A stretch of DNA of 64,000 nt from an uncultured Clostridia bacterium (GCA_944327465.1 CALVHH010000001.1:62001-126000); one strand, 5' to 3'. Shown: positions 17,449-26,111, counted from the stretch's first letter. The notes: a model not told the origin generated them from the sequence alone. A program made the numbers and translations.

Positions 17449-18300
17449 ATGGAAAATACACAAAACATATTCACCGGCAAGACGGTGGAAGAGGCAGTAG
17501 AAACGGCGCTTGCCGCCCTCGGCATTAAAAAAGAGGACGCACAGATAACCGTTGTGGATGAAGGCAAAAAGGGCATATTCGGCATCGGCGGCAGCAAGGC
17601 AAAGGTAAAGGTAGAAAATCGCGCCACCGACGGCGAGCGTGCCGTTAAATTCATCGACGGTCTGTTCGATATCTTAAAGATCAACGCCGTATCCGAAATT
17701 GTTTCCGACGGCGAAAAGGTGGAAATCGACGTTAAAACTACAAACTCCCACCAGGTCATAGGTCATCACGGCGAAGTGCTCGATGCCATTCAGACCATAG
17801 CCGGCGCAGTGGCAAACATAGGCAACGACGACTACAAAAAGGTAGTTGTCGACTGCGAAAACTACCGCGAAAGCCGCCGCAACACGCTTACGTCTCTCGC
17901 CGAAAAGCTGGCTAAAAAGGCTGTGGAAAAGGGCAAAAAGTACAGGCTCGAGCCCATGAACCCCTACGAACGCAGAATAATCCACTCCGCGCTCGCAGGC
18001 AGGGAGGACGTAAAGACTGTCAGCGAAGGCGACGAGCCCAACAGATACGTAGTTATAATCCCTTCGAACATGCGTACCTTCGAACGCCGTCCCCGCGGCG
18101 ACAGAAGGTATTCCGACCGCGAAAGAACTTCCTTCCGCGGCGACAGAAAGTTCTCGCCCGACCGCCGCGGCGGCAGGGACAGGGACCGCTCCTCGGCGCC
18201 CCGCTCTCCCCGCCCCCCCAAGGCAAAGCGCGAAATCCGCTTCGGCACCTTCCTCGGCAACAGCGGCGCAGGCAAGAGCGAAGAAAACGATCAGGACTGA
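17449..18300 (+). CDS. jag: RNA-binding protein Jag/KhpB with Arg-rich tail
   Basis: Jag (KhpB) binds RNA and partners with KhpA and YidC. The 283-aa protein has a Jag_N domain (about 1-55, FTGKTVEEAVETALAALGI), a KH domain (about 80-150, HHGEVLDAIQTIAGAV) and an R3H domain (about 150-212, MNPYERRIIHSAL). The last 70 residues are an extra low-complexity tail rich in Arg, Asp and Ser (RRPRGDRRYSDRERTS and similar). It ends the rpmH block; mnmE, which often follows, is absent. Confidence 0.93.
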   Translation: MENTQNIFTGKTVEEAVETALAALGIKKEDAQITVVDEGKKGIFGIGGSKAKVKVENRATDGERAVKFIDGLFDILKINAVSEIVSDGEKVEIDVKTTNSHQVIGHHGEVLDAIQTIAGAVANIGNDDYKKVVVDCENYRESRRNTLTSLAEKLAKKAVEKGKKYRLEPMNPYERRIIHSALAGREDVKTVSEGDEPNRYVVIIPSNMRTFERRPRGDRRYSDRERTSFRGDRKFSPDRRGGRDRDRSSAPRSPRPPKAKREIRFGTFLGNSGAGKSEENDQD

Positions 18301-18342
18301 TTTTGTAATAGCAGCGGTCTGAGCTTGCGCCGACATAGCGTT

Positions 18343-18580
18343 CCCCTTTTGTCATTTCGACCAAGCGTAGTTTTCTCCTTAGCACTCGCGCAAAACCGTG
18401 GCTTTTGCGCGAAAGAGGAGCGGCAGCGGAGTGAAGTTGCAAGCCGCGTTTACACGGCTTGCTTAGAGCGCAGCTTGCCGCGACGAGCGCGTGGAGAAAT
18501 CTCGGAGCGACAGCGACGGACAAAAGGGTGTTGACCGGGCAATACAGTTAGATTTCTCGACTGCGCTCGAAATGACAGGG
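18343..18580. repeat. Interspersed repeat, copy A (long form)
   Basis: Begins CCCCTTTTGTCATTTCGA and ends TCGAAATGACAGGG, so the ends are inverted repeats. The interior contains TCCTTAGCACTCGCGCAAAA, an imperfect GCAAGCCGC/CGGCTTGC stem, and GGAGAAATCT followed later by AGATTTCTCGA. About 180 bp of the interior also occurs in the copy at 29.6 kb with few changes. No coding capacity. Confidence 0.8.
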
Positions 18581-18680
18581 TATTATATTTCGACTAATTC
18601 AATAAAAATCGCGCAAAACTGTAGTATTTGCGCATAAATAAATGTCGCAGGCAATGCAGGCGAATTCATTTCGCCGTGTT

Positions 18681-18812
18681 CCCCTTTTGTCATTTCGACC
18701 AAGCGAGGCTGTAAGCCGAGCGCGTGGAGAAATCTGGGCACATAGTGCCCGACAAAAGGTCGTCTACCGAGCTTTACAGTCAGATTTCTCGACTGCGCTC
18801 GAAATGACAGGG
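18681..18812. repeat. Interspersed repeat, copy B (short form)
   Basis: Same ends as copy A (CCCCTTTTGTCATTTCGA ... TCGAAATGACAGGG) but with a short interior containing AAGCGAGGCTGTAAGCCGAG and GGGCACATAGTGCCC hairpins. Confidence 0.8.
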
Positions 18813-18925
18813 CATTATATTTCGACCCATTGCAAGCGGGGATTTATTTCCCGCGTTAAGCAATTTCCGACAAAAATTAAAAATTCGTTACACGGCGCGC
18901 TACTGCACGACGTGAACGATTTTAA

Positions 18926-18968
18926 AGGTAGGTTTTCGGCTCAACACTACCGCATAAAAAAACCGAAC
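18926..18968 (+). promoter_or_regulatory. preQ1-type riboswitch (class I-like H-type pseudoknot)
   Basis: The stem GGTAG (18927-18931)/CTACC (18947-18951) encloses a loop that contains TTCGG (18935-18939). An A-rich tail (ATAAAAAAA) then leads to CCGAA (18963-18967), which can pair with the loop to form the pseudoknot. This is the architecture of preQ1-I aptamers. It precedes a terminator and queT, a queuosine-precursor transporter gene. The class assignment is by eye. Confidence 0.75.
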
Positions 18969-18997
18969 AAGGAGAAAGTGCGTAAAAATTTTCTTCA

Positions 18998-19025
18998 AAG
19001 GGACGGTTCGGCCGTCCCTTTTTTT
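18998..19025 (+). terminator. Riboswitch-controlled terminator of queT
   Basis: The stem GGGACGG/CCGTCCC with a TTCGG loop is followed by seven Ts. Its GTTCGG (19006-19011) is complementary to CCGAAC (18963-18968) in the aptamer, so ligand-free RNA could form an antiterminator, while ligand binding would sequester CCGAA and let the terminator fold. Confidence 0.8.
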
Positions 19026-19051
19026 AAGCCGTGCGCACTTAGCAACACACA

Positions 19052-19630
19052 ATGCACAACAAAAAACTGCAGTTCACCACACTCATGGTCAGCCGCGCCG
19101 GGCTGATAGCCGCACTGTACGCCGTCATAACCTGGGCGCTGGCGGCTTTTGCCTACGGACCCTTTCAGATCCGCCCCGCCGAGGGGCTGATAGTTCTTTC
19201 GGTATTCTATATCGAAGCCGTGCCCGGGCTGTACGTCGGCTGCATGCTGGCAAACCTGTTTTCGGGCTGGGGCGCGTACGACATATTTTTGGGCAGCCTT
19301 GCCACCCTTGCCGCGGCGGCGCTGTCGTATGCGGCGGGCAGGCTGTTTAAAAGCGACGTATTAAAGCTGTCGCTCTGCGTGATCTTCAACACCGTCATCA
19401 ACGCCTTCGTCATCCCCGCGGTCAGCATGCTCGGCGGCGGCAGCGACCCCTATTGGGTATTCTTCGGTTCAATGATCTTGACCCAGGGCGTGTGGTCGCT
19501 CGCCATAGGTTTGCCGCTGTATCTTGCAATAAAGCGGCTCATACAAAAAAACGTCAGGGTAATGCTCCCGGCTGTCAACTTCTGTCAGTGTGCGCCCGCG
19601 GTCAAAAAAGAGGCACACAAGACAAATTGA
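19052..19630 (+). CDS. queT: Queuosine precursor ECF transporter S-component QueT
   Basis: QueT is the substrate-binding S-component of an energy-coupling-factor transporter for preQ-type queuosine precursors. The 192-aa protein has five to six hydrophobic segments and the family pattern FQIRPAEGLIVLSVFYIEAVPGLYVGC and NLFSGWGAYDIFLGSLATLAAA. The ATPase and T-component are not nearby, as expected for group II ECF. The upstream preQ1-type riboswitch independently supports the substrate. Confidence 0.92.
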   Translation: MHNKKLQFTTLMVSRAGLIAALYAVITWALAAFAYGPFQIRPAEGLIVLSVFYIEAVPGLYVGCMLANLFSGWGAYDIFLGSLATLAAAALSYAAGRLFKSDVLKLSLCVIFNTVINAFVIPAVSMLGGGSDPYWVFFGSMILTQGVWSLAIGLPLYLAIKRLIQKNVRVMLPAVNFCQCAPAVKKEAHKTN

Positions 19631-19692
19631 CTATTAAATAGCAAAATATTAAAGAAATTTAATAATATTTACAAAAAAATCGACAAAAACAC

Positions 19693-19721
19693 TTGCAAAA
19701 AATCCCAAAGTTATTTATACT
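19693..19721 (+). promoter_or_regulatory. Sigma-A promoter of the small HTH gene
   Basis: TTGCAA, 17 bp, TATACT. The predicted start is near 19728, with a 47-nt leader. Confidence 0.75.
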
Positions 19722-19774
19722 ATTTACAAGTAGAGATGGGCTACTAAAAAAATTTAAATTTTATGGAGCAAGGT

Positions 19775-20026
19775 ATGACTATTACAGAAGCAGTGGCAAA
19801 AAGACTTGGCGGAATCCTTAAGGAAAGAGGCATGATGAAGAAGGAGTTCAGGGAACTCCCCGGAGTCAAGGGACAGAGTATCTGCAACATCTTCAGAACT
19901 AAGTCCACCCCCTCTATCTCCATGACTACTCTTTACAGAGTATGCAGTGCCCTCGGCATGACCATGGCAGAATTCCTTGACGATCCCGTTTTCGACGAAG
20001 TCGAAGTACCCGGCGTAAACAAGTAA
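19775..20026 (+). CDS. Small XRE/Cro-type HTH regulator
   Basis: This 83-aa protein is almost entirely one helix-turn-helix domain: AVAKRLGGILKERGMMKKEF, then GVKGQSICNIFRTKSTPSISMTTLYRVCSALGMTMAEFL, the usual Cro/CI ending. I chose the ATG at 19775, preceded by GGAG at 6 nt; an ATG at 19763 has no SD. It has its own promoter and terminator and is a stand-alone gene. Target genes are unknown. Confidence 0.85.
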   Translation: MTITEAVAKRLGGILKERGMMKKEFRELPGVKGQSICNIFRTKSTPSISMTTLYRVCSALGMTMAEFLDDPVFDEVEVPGVNK

Positions 20027-20105
20027 TTTAAGCCACACAATTTATTCAGGTTCGCTTTAAGGCGCGTAGCCACGCGCAGAGGCGGGCAGTTTTAACGACA
20101 TTCAA

Positions 20106-20135
20106 GGCGTACGGAAAATTCCGTACGCCATTTTT
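20106..20135 (+). terminator. Intrinsic terminator of the HTH gene
   Basis: GGCGTACGGAA/TTCCGTACGCC stem with an AA loop, followed by ATTTTTG. Confidence 0.85.
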
Positions 20136-20162
20136 GTGCTAAAAAATAAAGCGCAATGTGCC

Positions 20163-20265
20163 GTTTACATGTAAAGTAAAAGCTTGTAAATGGCATGTAA
20201 ACAAAACATTGCACGGTAAAACCTGCGCCCGCAGCCGCCGCAGACCTTGCGGCGGCTGCGGGCGC
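20163..20265. terminator. Hairpins ending the minus-strand 20.3-kb gene
   Basis: A long, almost perfect GC stem (GCGCCCGCAGCCGCCGCA and its complement, about 20225-20264) lies downstream of the minus-strand gene. A second inverted repeat GTTTACATG...CATGTAAAC lies at about 20163-20200. Together they probably terminate that gene. Confidence 0.55.
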
Positions 20266-20300
20266 AATCTTAAAACACGCCCGCGCGGGCGGCGCGCCCG

Positions 20301-21245
20301 CTACTCCCTTTTAAGGCTTGATCCCGTGGCGGCGTCCTGGTACATCACCCAGTATCCGCCCCCCTCAACGGGCACGTACTCCGCCCGTCCCTTCAGGCTC
20401 TCGGGGCAGGGCGCGCCCTCTTCCACCGGCACGCCGTAGCACAGGTATTTTGCATTCGCGCCCGAATATATTACGCCGAATGCGTAGTGTGAGCCGCTGC
20501 CGTAAGTTATCCTTGCCCAGCGCGATCCCTCTACGGCGCACTCCAGAGCGCTCAGCCCGGGATATGTCGAAAATATGTTTTTAACGTCGTCGCTCATGCG
20601 CTCGTAAAAGTCCGCTGCGGGCGCATCGCCTGTGCCCGGCTGCTCGTCGGCGCTCTTTACATAATTTGCCTCTCTCTGTCCGTCCGCGTCGGCGTCCCCG
20701 CCGAAGGCAGCACCTTCTTCGCCTTTGCCAGCGCCAGCGTCATCTTCATTTTCAGCAGCTCGTTGCCCCTCGTCCTGCCCGCCAGGCAGGTCGCCCTTAT
20801 TATCCTCGTCGGTCTGTGTTCCATAATAGTTGTCCTCGGCAATGGCATCGTCGTCGTAGCTCGGCGCGGGCGGCTTTTCATTATCGGTGATTGCCCGCGC
20901 AACGAGTGCCAGCATGCCCTCCCCCTCGCCGCACGTCGCGTAAGCCACCGGCACCGCCTCGCCGCCGCGGCAGAACGCCACTATGCAGGCAAAGCCCGAA
21001 GAAATATCGAACGGCTTTTCACACTCGTATACGGGCGGGTCGAACACCGCCGCGGCATTGCCGTCGGTTATGCCCACGCGCCAGCAGCCCTCGGCGAGGG
21101 GCGCAAAGTTTATAAGCGCCGTCTCCGCCCTGAAATATCCCGCATACGCTTCGCAGCGCACTATGCCGCCGAGCTTTCCGCCGTCGGCGGAAAAGCCCTG
21201 CCTCAGCGTCTTTATAAGCGCTATGCGCTTGACGTAACCTGCCAT
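20301..21245 (-). CDS. Hypothetical protein with acidic linker
   Basis: I do not recognise this 314-aa protein. It has an N-terminal domain (about 1-120, containing GGKLGGIVRCEAYAGYFRAETALINFAPL), a very acidic low-complexity linker (about 125-205, rich in D, E, G and A), and a C-terminal domain (about 210-310, NIFSTYPGLSALECAVEGSRWARITYGS and YLCYGVPVEE). It has no signal peptide or membrane segment. A GGAGGG SD supports the start. The two-domain layout resembles uncharacterised clostridial proteins, but I cannot name a family. Confidence 0.65.
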   Translation of the reverse strand: MAGYVKRIALIKTLRQGFSADGGKLGGIVRCEAYAGYFRAETALINFAPLAEGCWRVGITDGNAAAVFDPPVYECEKPFDISSGFACIVAFCRGGEAVPVAYATCGEGEGMLALVARAITDNEKPPAPSYDDDAIAEDNYYGTQTDEDNKGDLPGGQDEGQRAAENEDDAGAGKGEEGAAFGGDADADGQREANYVKSADEQPGTGDAPAADFYERMSDDVKNIFSTYPGLSALECAVEGSRWARITYGSGSHYAFGVIYSGANAKYLCYGVPVEEGAPCPESLKGRAEYVPVEGGGYWVMYQDAATGSSLKRE

Positions 21246-21377
21246 TGCACCCTCCTTTTTGTTGTATTATATCATGCGCCGCGGCGCGTTTATTGCGTCA
21301 TTATGTAATAATATATGCTTTAATGGCGTTTGTACCCCGCGCGCCCTCACTAATTTTATAATTAATACTCTATTTTG

Positions 21378-21406
21378 TTGCAATGTCGGGCAATTTTTGA
21401 TATACT
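21378..21406 (+). promoter_or_regulatory. Sigma-A promoter for pckG
   Basis: TTGCAA, 17 bp, TATACT, with a leader of about 85 nt that contains a strong GCGCGGGC/GCCCGCGC hairpin (about 21443-21462). The hairpin could stabilise or regulate the mRNA. Confidence 0.7.
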
Positions 21407-21497
21407 TTTATACGGGAGACGATTTATTTTTCGTTTCCCCACCGCGCGGGCTCCGCCCGCGCCCCATCAACGGTTAAAATGTTAAGGAGACAGATAT

Positions 21498-23306
21498 ATG
21501 GCACTTACCAAGAATAAAAAAGTACTTGACTTTGTGGCAGAGAGTGCTGAGCTTGCCCAGCCCGACAAGATAGTTTGGATAACGGGCGAACTTGACCAGC
21601 TCGACGAACTCAGGAGCGAGGCCGTAAAGAGCGGCGAACTCATAAAGCTCAACCAGAGCATCCTGCCCGACTGCTATCTGCACAGAACAAAGGTCAACGA
21701 CGTAGCCCGCGTAGAGGACAGGACCTTTATCTGCACCAAGAACAGGGAGGATGCCGGTCCCGTAAACTATTGGATGGACCCCAAGCAGGCATACGAGCTG
21801 GCTTCGGAAATAGCCCGCGGCTCCATGAAGGGCAGAACGATGTACGTCATCCCCTACTCCATGGGCGTCATAGGCTCGCCCTTTGCCCGCTACGGCATAG
21901 AAGTGACCGACTCGATATATGTCGTCCTCAACATGGACATAATGACCAGGGTGGGCGCAGCCGTGCTCAAAGCCATAGGTCCCGAAGGCGACTTCATAAA
22001 GGGTTTCCACGCCAAGTGCAACGTCGAAGCCGAAAACCGCTATATAATGCACTTCCCCGAAGATAACACCATAATTTCCGTAAACTCTGCTTACGGCGGC
22101 AACGTGCTTCTGGGCAAAAAGTGCTTTGCGCTCAGAATAGCTTCCTATCTCGGCAAAAACGAGGGCTGGATGGCAGAACACATGCTCATTCTGGGCGTCA
22201 CCTTCCCCGACGGCAGCAAAAAATACGTCGCCGCGGCATTCCCTTCGGCGTGCGGCAAGACCAACCTCGCCATGCTCATTCCCCCCAAACACTACCTTGA
22301 AAAGGGCTATAAGATAGAGTGCGTCGGCGACGACATCGCCTGGATACGCGTCGGCGACGACGGCAGGCTGTGGGCGGTCAACCCCGAAAACGGCTTCTTC
22401 GGCGTCGCGCCCGGCACCAACGACCACTCCAACCCCAACGCGCTGGCAGCCACCCGCCGCGGCACCATATTCACCAACGTCGCGCTCGATACCGACAACA
22501 TGACTGTCTGGTGGGAAGGGCTCAACAAGGAACTGCCCGAACATTGCATAGACTGGACGGGCAAGCCCTGGTACCCCGAAAAGTTCGATAAAAAGGATAA
22601 GTCCACGTACGCGGCTCATCCCAATTCGCGCTTTACCGCGCCCGCAAAGAACTGTCCCTGCGTCTCGCCCGAATTCGATTCAAAGGAGGGCGTTCCCCTC
22701 TCCGCCATCATCTTCGGCGGCAGAAGGGCGACCACCACTCCCCTCGTATACCAGTCGCGCGACTGGAACCACGGCGTGTTTGTAGGTTCGGCAATGTCCT
22801 CCGAAACGACCGCCGCAGCCACAGGCGCAACGGGCGTGCTCAGGCACGACCCCATGGCAATGAAGCCCTTCGCCGGCTATCACATGGGCGACTACTTCGG
22901 CCACTGGATAGATATGGGCAAGATGGTAAAAAATCCTCCCAAGATATTCAACGTAAACTGGTTCAGGCAGGATAAGGACGGCAACTTCATCTGGCCGGGC
23001 TTCGGCGACAACATGCGCGTGCTCGAGTGGATACTCAAGCGCTGCGAAGGCACCGTCGACGCCGACGAGACGGCGATAGGCTACGTCCCCAAGCCCCAGG
23101 ACATCGACCTCGAAGGTCTTGATTACGAAATCGCCCCCGGACACAAGTTCGGCATAGAGGATTTAAAGGGCATATTAGAAGTAGATAAGCAAAAGTGGGC
23201 AAAGGAAGCCGAAGAGATTGAAAATTACTACAGCGGCACCATAAAGACGCGCATCCCCGCCGAGCTTACCGACTGCCTTGAAGAGCTCAAAAAAAACTGC
23301 AAATAA
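21498..23306 (+). CDS. pckG: Phosphoenolpyruvate carboxykinase (GTP)
   Basis: This GTP-dependent PEPCK interconverts oxaloacetate and PEP. The 602-aa protein matches the GTP class: the mobile-loop P-loop FPSACGKTNLAML with its reactive Cys (about 248-260), metal-binding GDDIAWIR, FGGRRATTTPLVYQSRDW, and the nucleotide-binding region HMGDYFGHWIDMG. AAGGAG supports the start. In anaerobic gut bacteria it often runs toward oxaloacetate; that direction is inference. Confidence 0.97.
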   Translation: MALTKNKKVLDFVAESAELAQPDKIVWITGELDQLDELRSEAVKSGELIKLNQSILPDCYLHRTKVNDVARVEDRTFICTKNREDAGPVNYWMDPKQAYELASEIARGSMKGRTMYVIPYSMGVIGSPFARYGIEVTDSIYVVLNMDIMTRVGAAVLKAIGPEGDFIKGFHAKCNVEAENRYIMHFPEDNTIISVNSAYGGNVLLGKKCFALRIASYLGKNEGWMAEHMLILGVTFPDGSKKYVAAAFPSACGKTNLAMLIPPKHYLEKGYKIECVGDDIAWIRVGDDGRLWAVNPENGFFGVAPGTNDHSNPNALAATRRGTIFTNVALDTDNMTVWWEGLNKELPEHCIDWTGKPWYPEKFDKKDKSTYAAHPNSRFTAPAKNCPCVSPEFDSKEGVPLSAIIFGGRRATTTPLVYQSRDWNHGVFVGSAMSSETTAAATGATGVLRHDPMAMKPFAGYHMGDYFGHWIDMGKMVKNPPKIFNVNWFRQDKDGNFIWPGFGDNMRVLEWILKRCEGTVDADETAIGYVPKPQDIDLEGLDYEIAPGHKFGIEDLKGILEVDKQKWAKEAEEIENYYSGTIKTRIPAELTDCLEELKKNCK

Positions 23307-23334
23307 TTTAAAAGCACGTTTGTTTTAAGCATGT

Positions 23335-23365
23335 GCGGCGCGGACTGCGGTGCAGTCCGCGCCGC
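23335..23365 (+). terminator. Hairpin after pckG
   Basis: GCGGCGCGGACTGC paired with its complement around a GGT loop. The T-run is missing, so efficiency is uncertain. Confidence 0.5.
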
Positions 23366-23476
23366 TTGCGCCTGTGCGCATAATTTCACCCGCCTTACAT
23401 GTACGGGCGTTGTATTTTTCACTCAACGGGTATATAATATCTAAAATCGCCGCAACATACGGCTGAAGGATCAATT

Positions 23477-24358
23477 TTGGGCAAGGAAAGATTAAAGAAA
23501 TATCGCCCGCCGTGGCAGAGGGCGCTGATAATAATACTTTCGATACTCTTCGCGCTCGTGTTCATACTGTCCTTCTTCCTCATCGCCGACGCCTTCGCGC
23601 ACTCGCACGCCCGCGTCGTGCCCGACTACGCCATGGACGAGGACGGTCTTATAGCCGTGCTTGAAAAACCCAAGGACGGCTGGACAGATGAAGACTACGC
23701 CTTCGTCTATCGCCAGACGGGGCTTACCAAGGTCTACTTCGACGGCAGCGATGCCGTCAACCGCACGTTTGTGCTCAACTGCCAGCGCGACCTGTTTTAT
23801 GACGAGGACATCTCGCACGAATCGCCCGTCATAGGCGCCTCGCACGATTGCTTTGACGATAAATACATGACCATGGTCCCGCTCGAGCGCGGCGACGTGG
23901 TGCTCTCCTCTTCGGTGCACACGCTTGGCTGGAGCAACGGCCACGCCTCAATAGTCGTGCGCGGCGGCAGCGCCGCGGCGGCAAGCACCGTGCAGGCTAT
24001 AACCGTGGGCACCGTCTCCGAGCGTCAGGGCACCGCCTGGTTCAGGCGCTCTTCAAACTTCATGGTGCTCCGCCCAAAGATATCCCGCGAACAAGCCGAA
24101 GGCATCGCCGGCTGGGCTCAGCAAAACCTGATAGGCGTGCCCTATTCGCTGTTCACGGGCATTTTCAACGCCAAGGACCAGACCGCCGACGTGCAGACCA
24201 CGCAGTGCGCCCACCTCGTCTGGCTGGCGTATAAGGCGTTCGGCTACGATATAGACAGTACGGGCGGACCCGTCGTCACGCCCAAAAACATAGCCAACTG
24301 CGACTTGTTCGAAGTAGTTCAGGTCAACGGCTTTGACCTCGACAAATTGTGGAGCTGA
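23477..24358 (+). CDS. Membrane-anchored permuted NlpC/P60-type hydrolase (YiiX-like)
   Basis: This 293-aa protein has one N-terminal membrane anchor (about residues 16-40) and an extracellular cysteine-hydrolase-like domain. A His in WSNGHASIVVRGG (about residue 157) precedes the Cys in VQTTQCAHLVWLAYKA (about residue 244). That His-before-Cys order is the circularly permuted NlpC/P60 (YaeF/YiiX) arrangement. The substrate could be peptidoglycan or lipid. The start is a TTG with AAGGA 6 nt upstream; no ATG fits. Confidence 0.75.
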   Translation: MGKERLKKYRPPWQRALIIILSILFALVFILSFFLIADAFAHSHARVVPDYAMDEDGLIAVLEKPKDGWTDEDYAFVYRQTGLTKVYFDGSDAVNRTFVLNCQRDLFYDEDISHESPVIGASHDCFDDKYMTMVPLERGDVVLSSSVHTLGWSNGHASIVVRGGSAAAASTVQAITVGTVSERQGTAWFRRSSNFMVLRPKISREQAEGIAGWAQQNLIGVPYSLFTGIFNAKDQTADVQTTQCAHLVWLAYKAFGYDIDSTGGPVVTPKNIANCDLFEVVQVNGFDLDKLWS

Positions 24359-24366
24359 ACCGCCCG

Positions 24367-24576
24367 CTACCGCAGCCTTGAAAAAGGTTTGAGCGCGGCT
24401 GCTGCGTATGCCGAAAACAGCCCGCATACGCCGCCCGCGCCCATTGCGGCGCGGGCGGCGGCGCGGCTGCCAAAGCACAGGAACAACAGCAGGTCAAACC
24501 CCGTCAGCGCGTACACCCCGCCGCATATGCCCAGCGCAATCAGCACAAAAGAGCATAACATGCACGAAAGTTTCAT
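24367..24576 (-). CDS. Small membrane protein, DUF378-like
   Basis: This 69-aa protein has two hydrophobic segments (about 5-25 and 40-62) with the DUF378 layout (ALGICGGVYALTGFDLLLFLCFGS). I chose the ATG at 24576: the longer frame to 24633 would begin inside the aminotransferase terminator hairpin. No clear SD. Function unknown. Confidence 0.55.
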   Translation of the reverse strand: MKLSCMLCSFVLIALGICGGVYALTGFDLLLFLCFGSRAAARAAMGAGGVCGLFSAYAAAALKPFSRLR

Positions 24577-24598
24577 GTGCACAGTTTGTGCAAAACGC

Positions 24599-24631
24599 AA
24601 AAAAATCCCCGCCGCACGGCGGGGATTTTTC
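24599..24631. terminator. Intrinsic terminator of the aminotransferase gene
   Basis: AAAAATCCCCGCCG/CGGCGGGGATTTTT with a short CA loop, symmetrical and able to act in both directions. Confidence 0.85.
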
Positions 24632-25802
24632 ACTTTTCAATGCTCTTTATAAAAGTTTCTATCCTGTCTATCGCCTCCGAAAGCTGCGCCATCGAAGTGG
24701 CGTACGAACAGCGCACGTGCCGCAGCCCCGCCTCGCCGAATGCCGAACCGGGCACCACTGCCACCTTCTGCGCCTTCAAAAGACCGTTGGCAAACTGTTC
24801 GCCCGTCAGCCCCAGGCTCTCCACCGAAGGGAACACGTAGAACGCCCCCTTGGGCAAAAAACATTTCAAGCCCATCGAGTTGAACGCGTTCGCCAAAAAT
24901 CTGCCCCGGCGCGCATACTCTTCACGCATCTCTTCGACCACGGCAAAGCCGTCCGCCAGCCCTTCGCTGAGCGCCGCGTTTGCGGCGTGCTGGCTCACTC
25001 TCGGTGCACACATTATCGTGTATTGGTGGATCTTGAACATCGCCTCGTCTATTTCGGGCGGGGCGCATACAAAGCCTATGCGCCAGCCCGTCATGGCAAA
25101 CGCCTTCGAAAAACCGTTTATCACCACCGTTCGCTCCGCCATATCCTTTAACGAAGCTATCGAAGTGTGCTTCCCCGTGTACGTCAGTTCGGCGTATATC
25201 TCGTCGGATATCACCAAAATATCGTGTTTTATTATGACGGGCACTATGGCTTCCAGCTGCTCTTTCGTCATCACCGCGCCCGTCGGGTTGTTGGGGTAGG
25301 CAAGTATCAGCGCCTTTGTTTTGGGCGTTATCGCCTCTTCCAGCAATTCGGGCGTCAGCACAAAGTCGTTCGCCGCCAGGCACTTGACGCCCACGGGCGT
25401 CCCGTCCGAAAGGCTGACCGAAGGCGCATACGAAACATAGCAGGGTTCGGGCACCAGAATTTCGTCGCCCTCCTCGCATATCGCCCTCAGTACCAGGTCG
25501 ATCGCCTCGCTCGCGCCCACGGTGACTATCGTGTGTTCGGGGTCGGCGTGCACGCCGAAACGGCTCTCAAGGTATCGGCATATGTTTTTTCGCAATTCGG
25601 GCAGACCGCGGTTGCCCGTGTACTGCGTCAGTCCGCGCTGTACCGAACGTATCGCGGCGTCGCGTATCGACCACGGCGTAACAAAATCGGGCTCGCCCAC
25701 GCCCAGCGATATCGCGTCGTCCATTTCAGAAACTATATCAAAAAATTTTCTTATTCCGCTCGGCTTCAGCTCTGCCGAGCGCCTGTTTATAAATGTTCGC
25801 AT
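24630..25802 (-). CDS. PLP-dependent class I/II aminotransferase (AlaT/PatA-like)
   Basis: This 390-aa fold-type I aminotransferase has the substrate/PLP segments VGEPDF, YPNNPTGAVM, ISDEIYAELTY and the Schiff-base lysine in NGFSKAFAMTGWRIGF (about residue 235). An Lrp-type regulator lies upstream on the same strand, as in the alaR-alaT pair of Bacillus, which suggests alanine or aromatic amino acid transamination. The two are separated by an interspersed repeat. No good SD precedes the ATG. Confidence 0.88.
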   Translation of the reverse strand: MRTFINRRSAELKPSGIRKFFDIVSEMDDAISLGVGEPDFVTPWSIRDAAIRSVQRGLTQYTGNRGLPELRKNICRYLESRFGVHADPEHTIVTVGASEAIDLVLRAICEEGDEILVPEPCYVSYAPSVSLSDGTPVGVKCLAANDFVLTPELLEEAITPKTKALILAYPNNPTGAVMTKEQLEAIVPVIIKHDILVISDEIYAELTYTGKHTSIASLKDMAERTVVINGFSKAFAMTGWRIGFVCAPPEIDEAMFKIHQYTIMCAPRVSQHAANAALSEGLADGFAVVEEMREEYARRGRFLANAFNSMGLKCFLPKGAFYVFPSVESLGLTGEQFANGLLKAQKVAVVPGSAFGEAGLRHVRCSYATSMAQLSEAIDRIETFIKSIEK

Positions 25803-25884
25803 AATATTACCGTATGTATGCCGTCGCTTAATATAGGCGACCGAGCGGGTAGTGTTTAACCCTCTGCGAGCCCTTCCTTTTTTA

Positions 25885-26095
25885 ACAAAGGACGAGCACT
25901 GAGCATTCCTTCGGTCGACCGAGCATTGCGGTTAGATTTCTCGACTGCGCTCGAAATGACAGGGTGGTGAGTCGACCGCGCCACGAGCCCCCGTTTAGCA
26001 GGGGATTAAGGGGGGATTTGCCATTAAGAGATGCGGCAGGATTATCTGAAAGTAGTGCTTCTAAAACTCCGACCACATATCGGTGAGGGCAAACC
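25885..26095. repeat. Interspersed repeat, copy C
   Basis: Contains GACGAGCACTGAGCATTCC, AGATTTCTCGACTGCGCTCG plus AAATGACAGGG, then a tail (TTAAGGGGGGATTTGCC ... GATTATCTGAAAGTAGTGC ... GGGCAAACCC) that is also found at 29.9-30.0 kb. It fills the gap between the Lrp and aminotransferase genes. Confidence 0.75.
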
Positions 26096-26111
26096 CTTCA
26101 GCCTCGCATCC

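Noticed and set aside
24577..24633. Longer N-terminus of the DUF378-like protein
   Set aside because: It would be translated from the aminotransferase terminator hairpin; the ATG at 24576 fits the family length.
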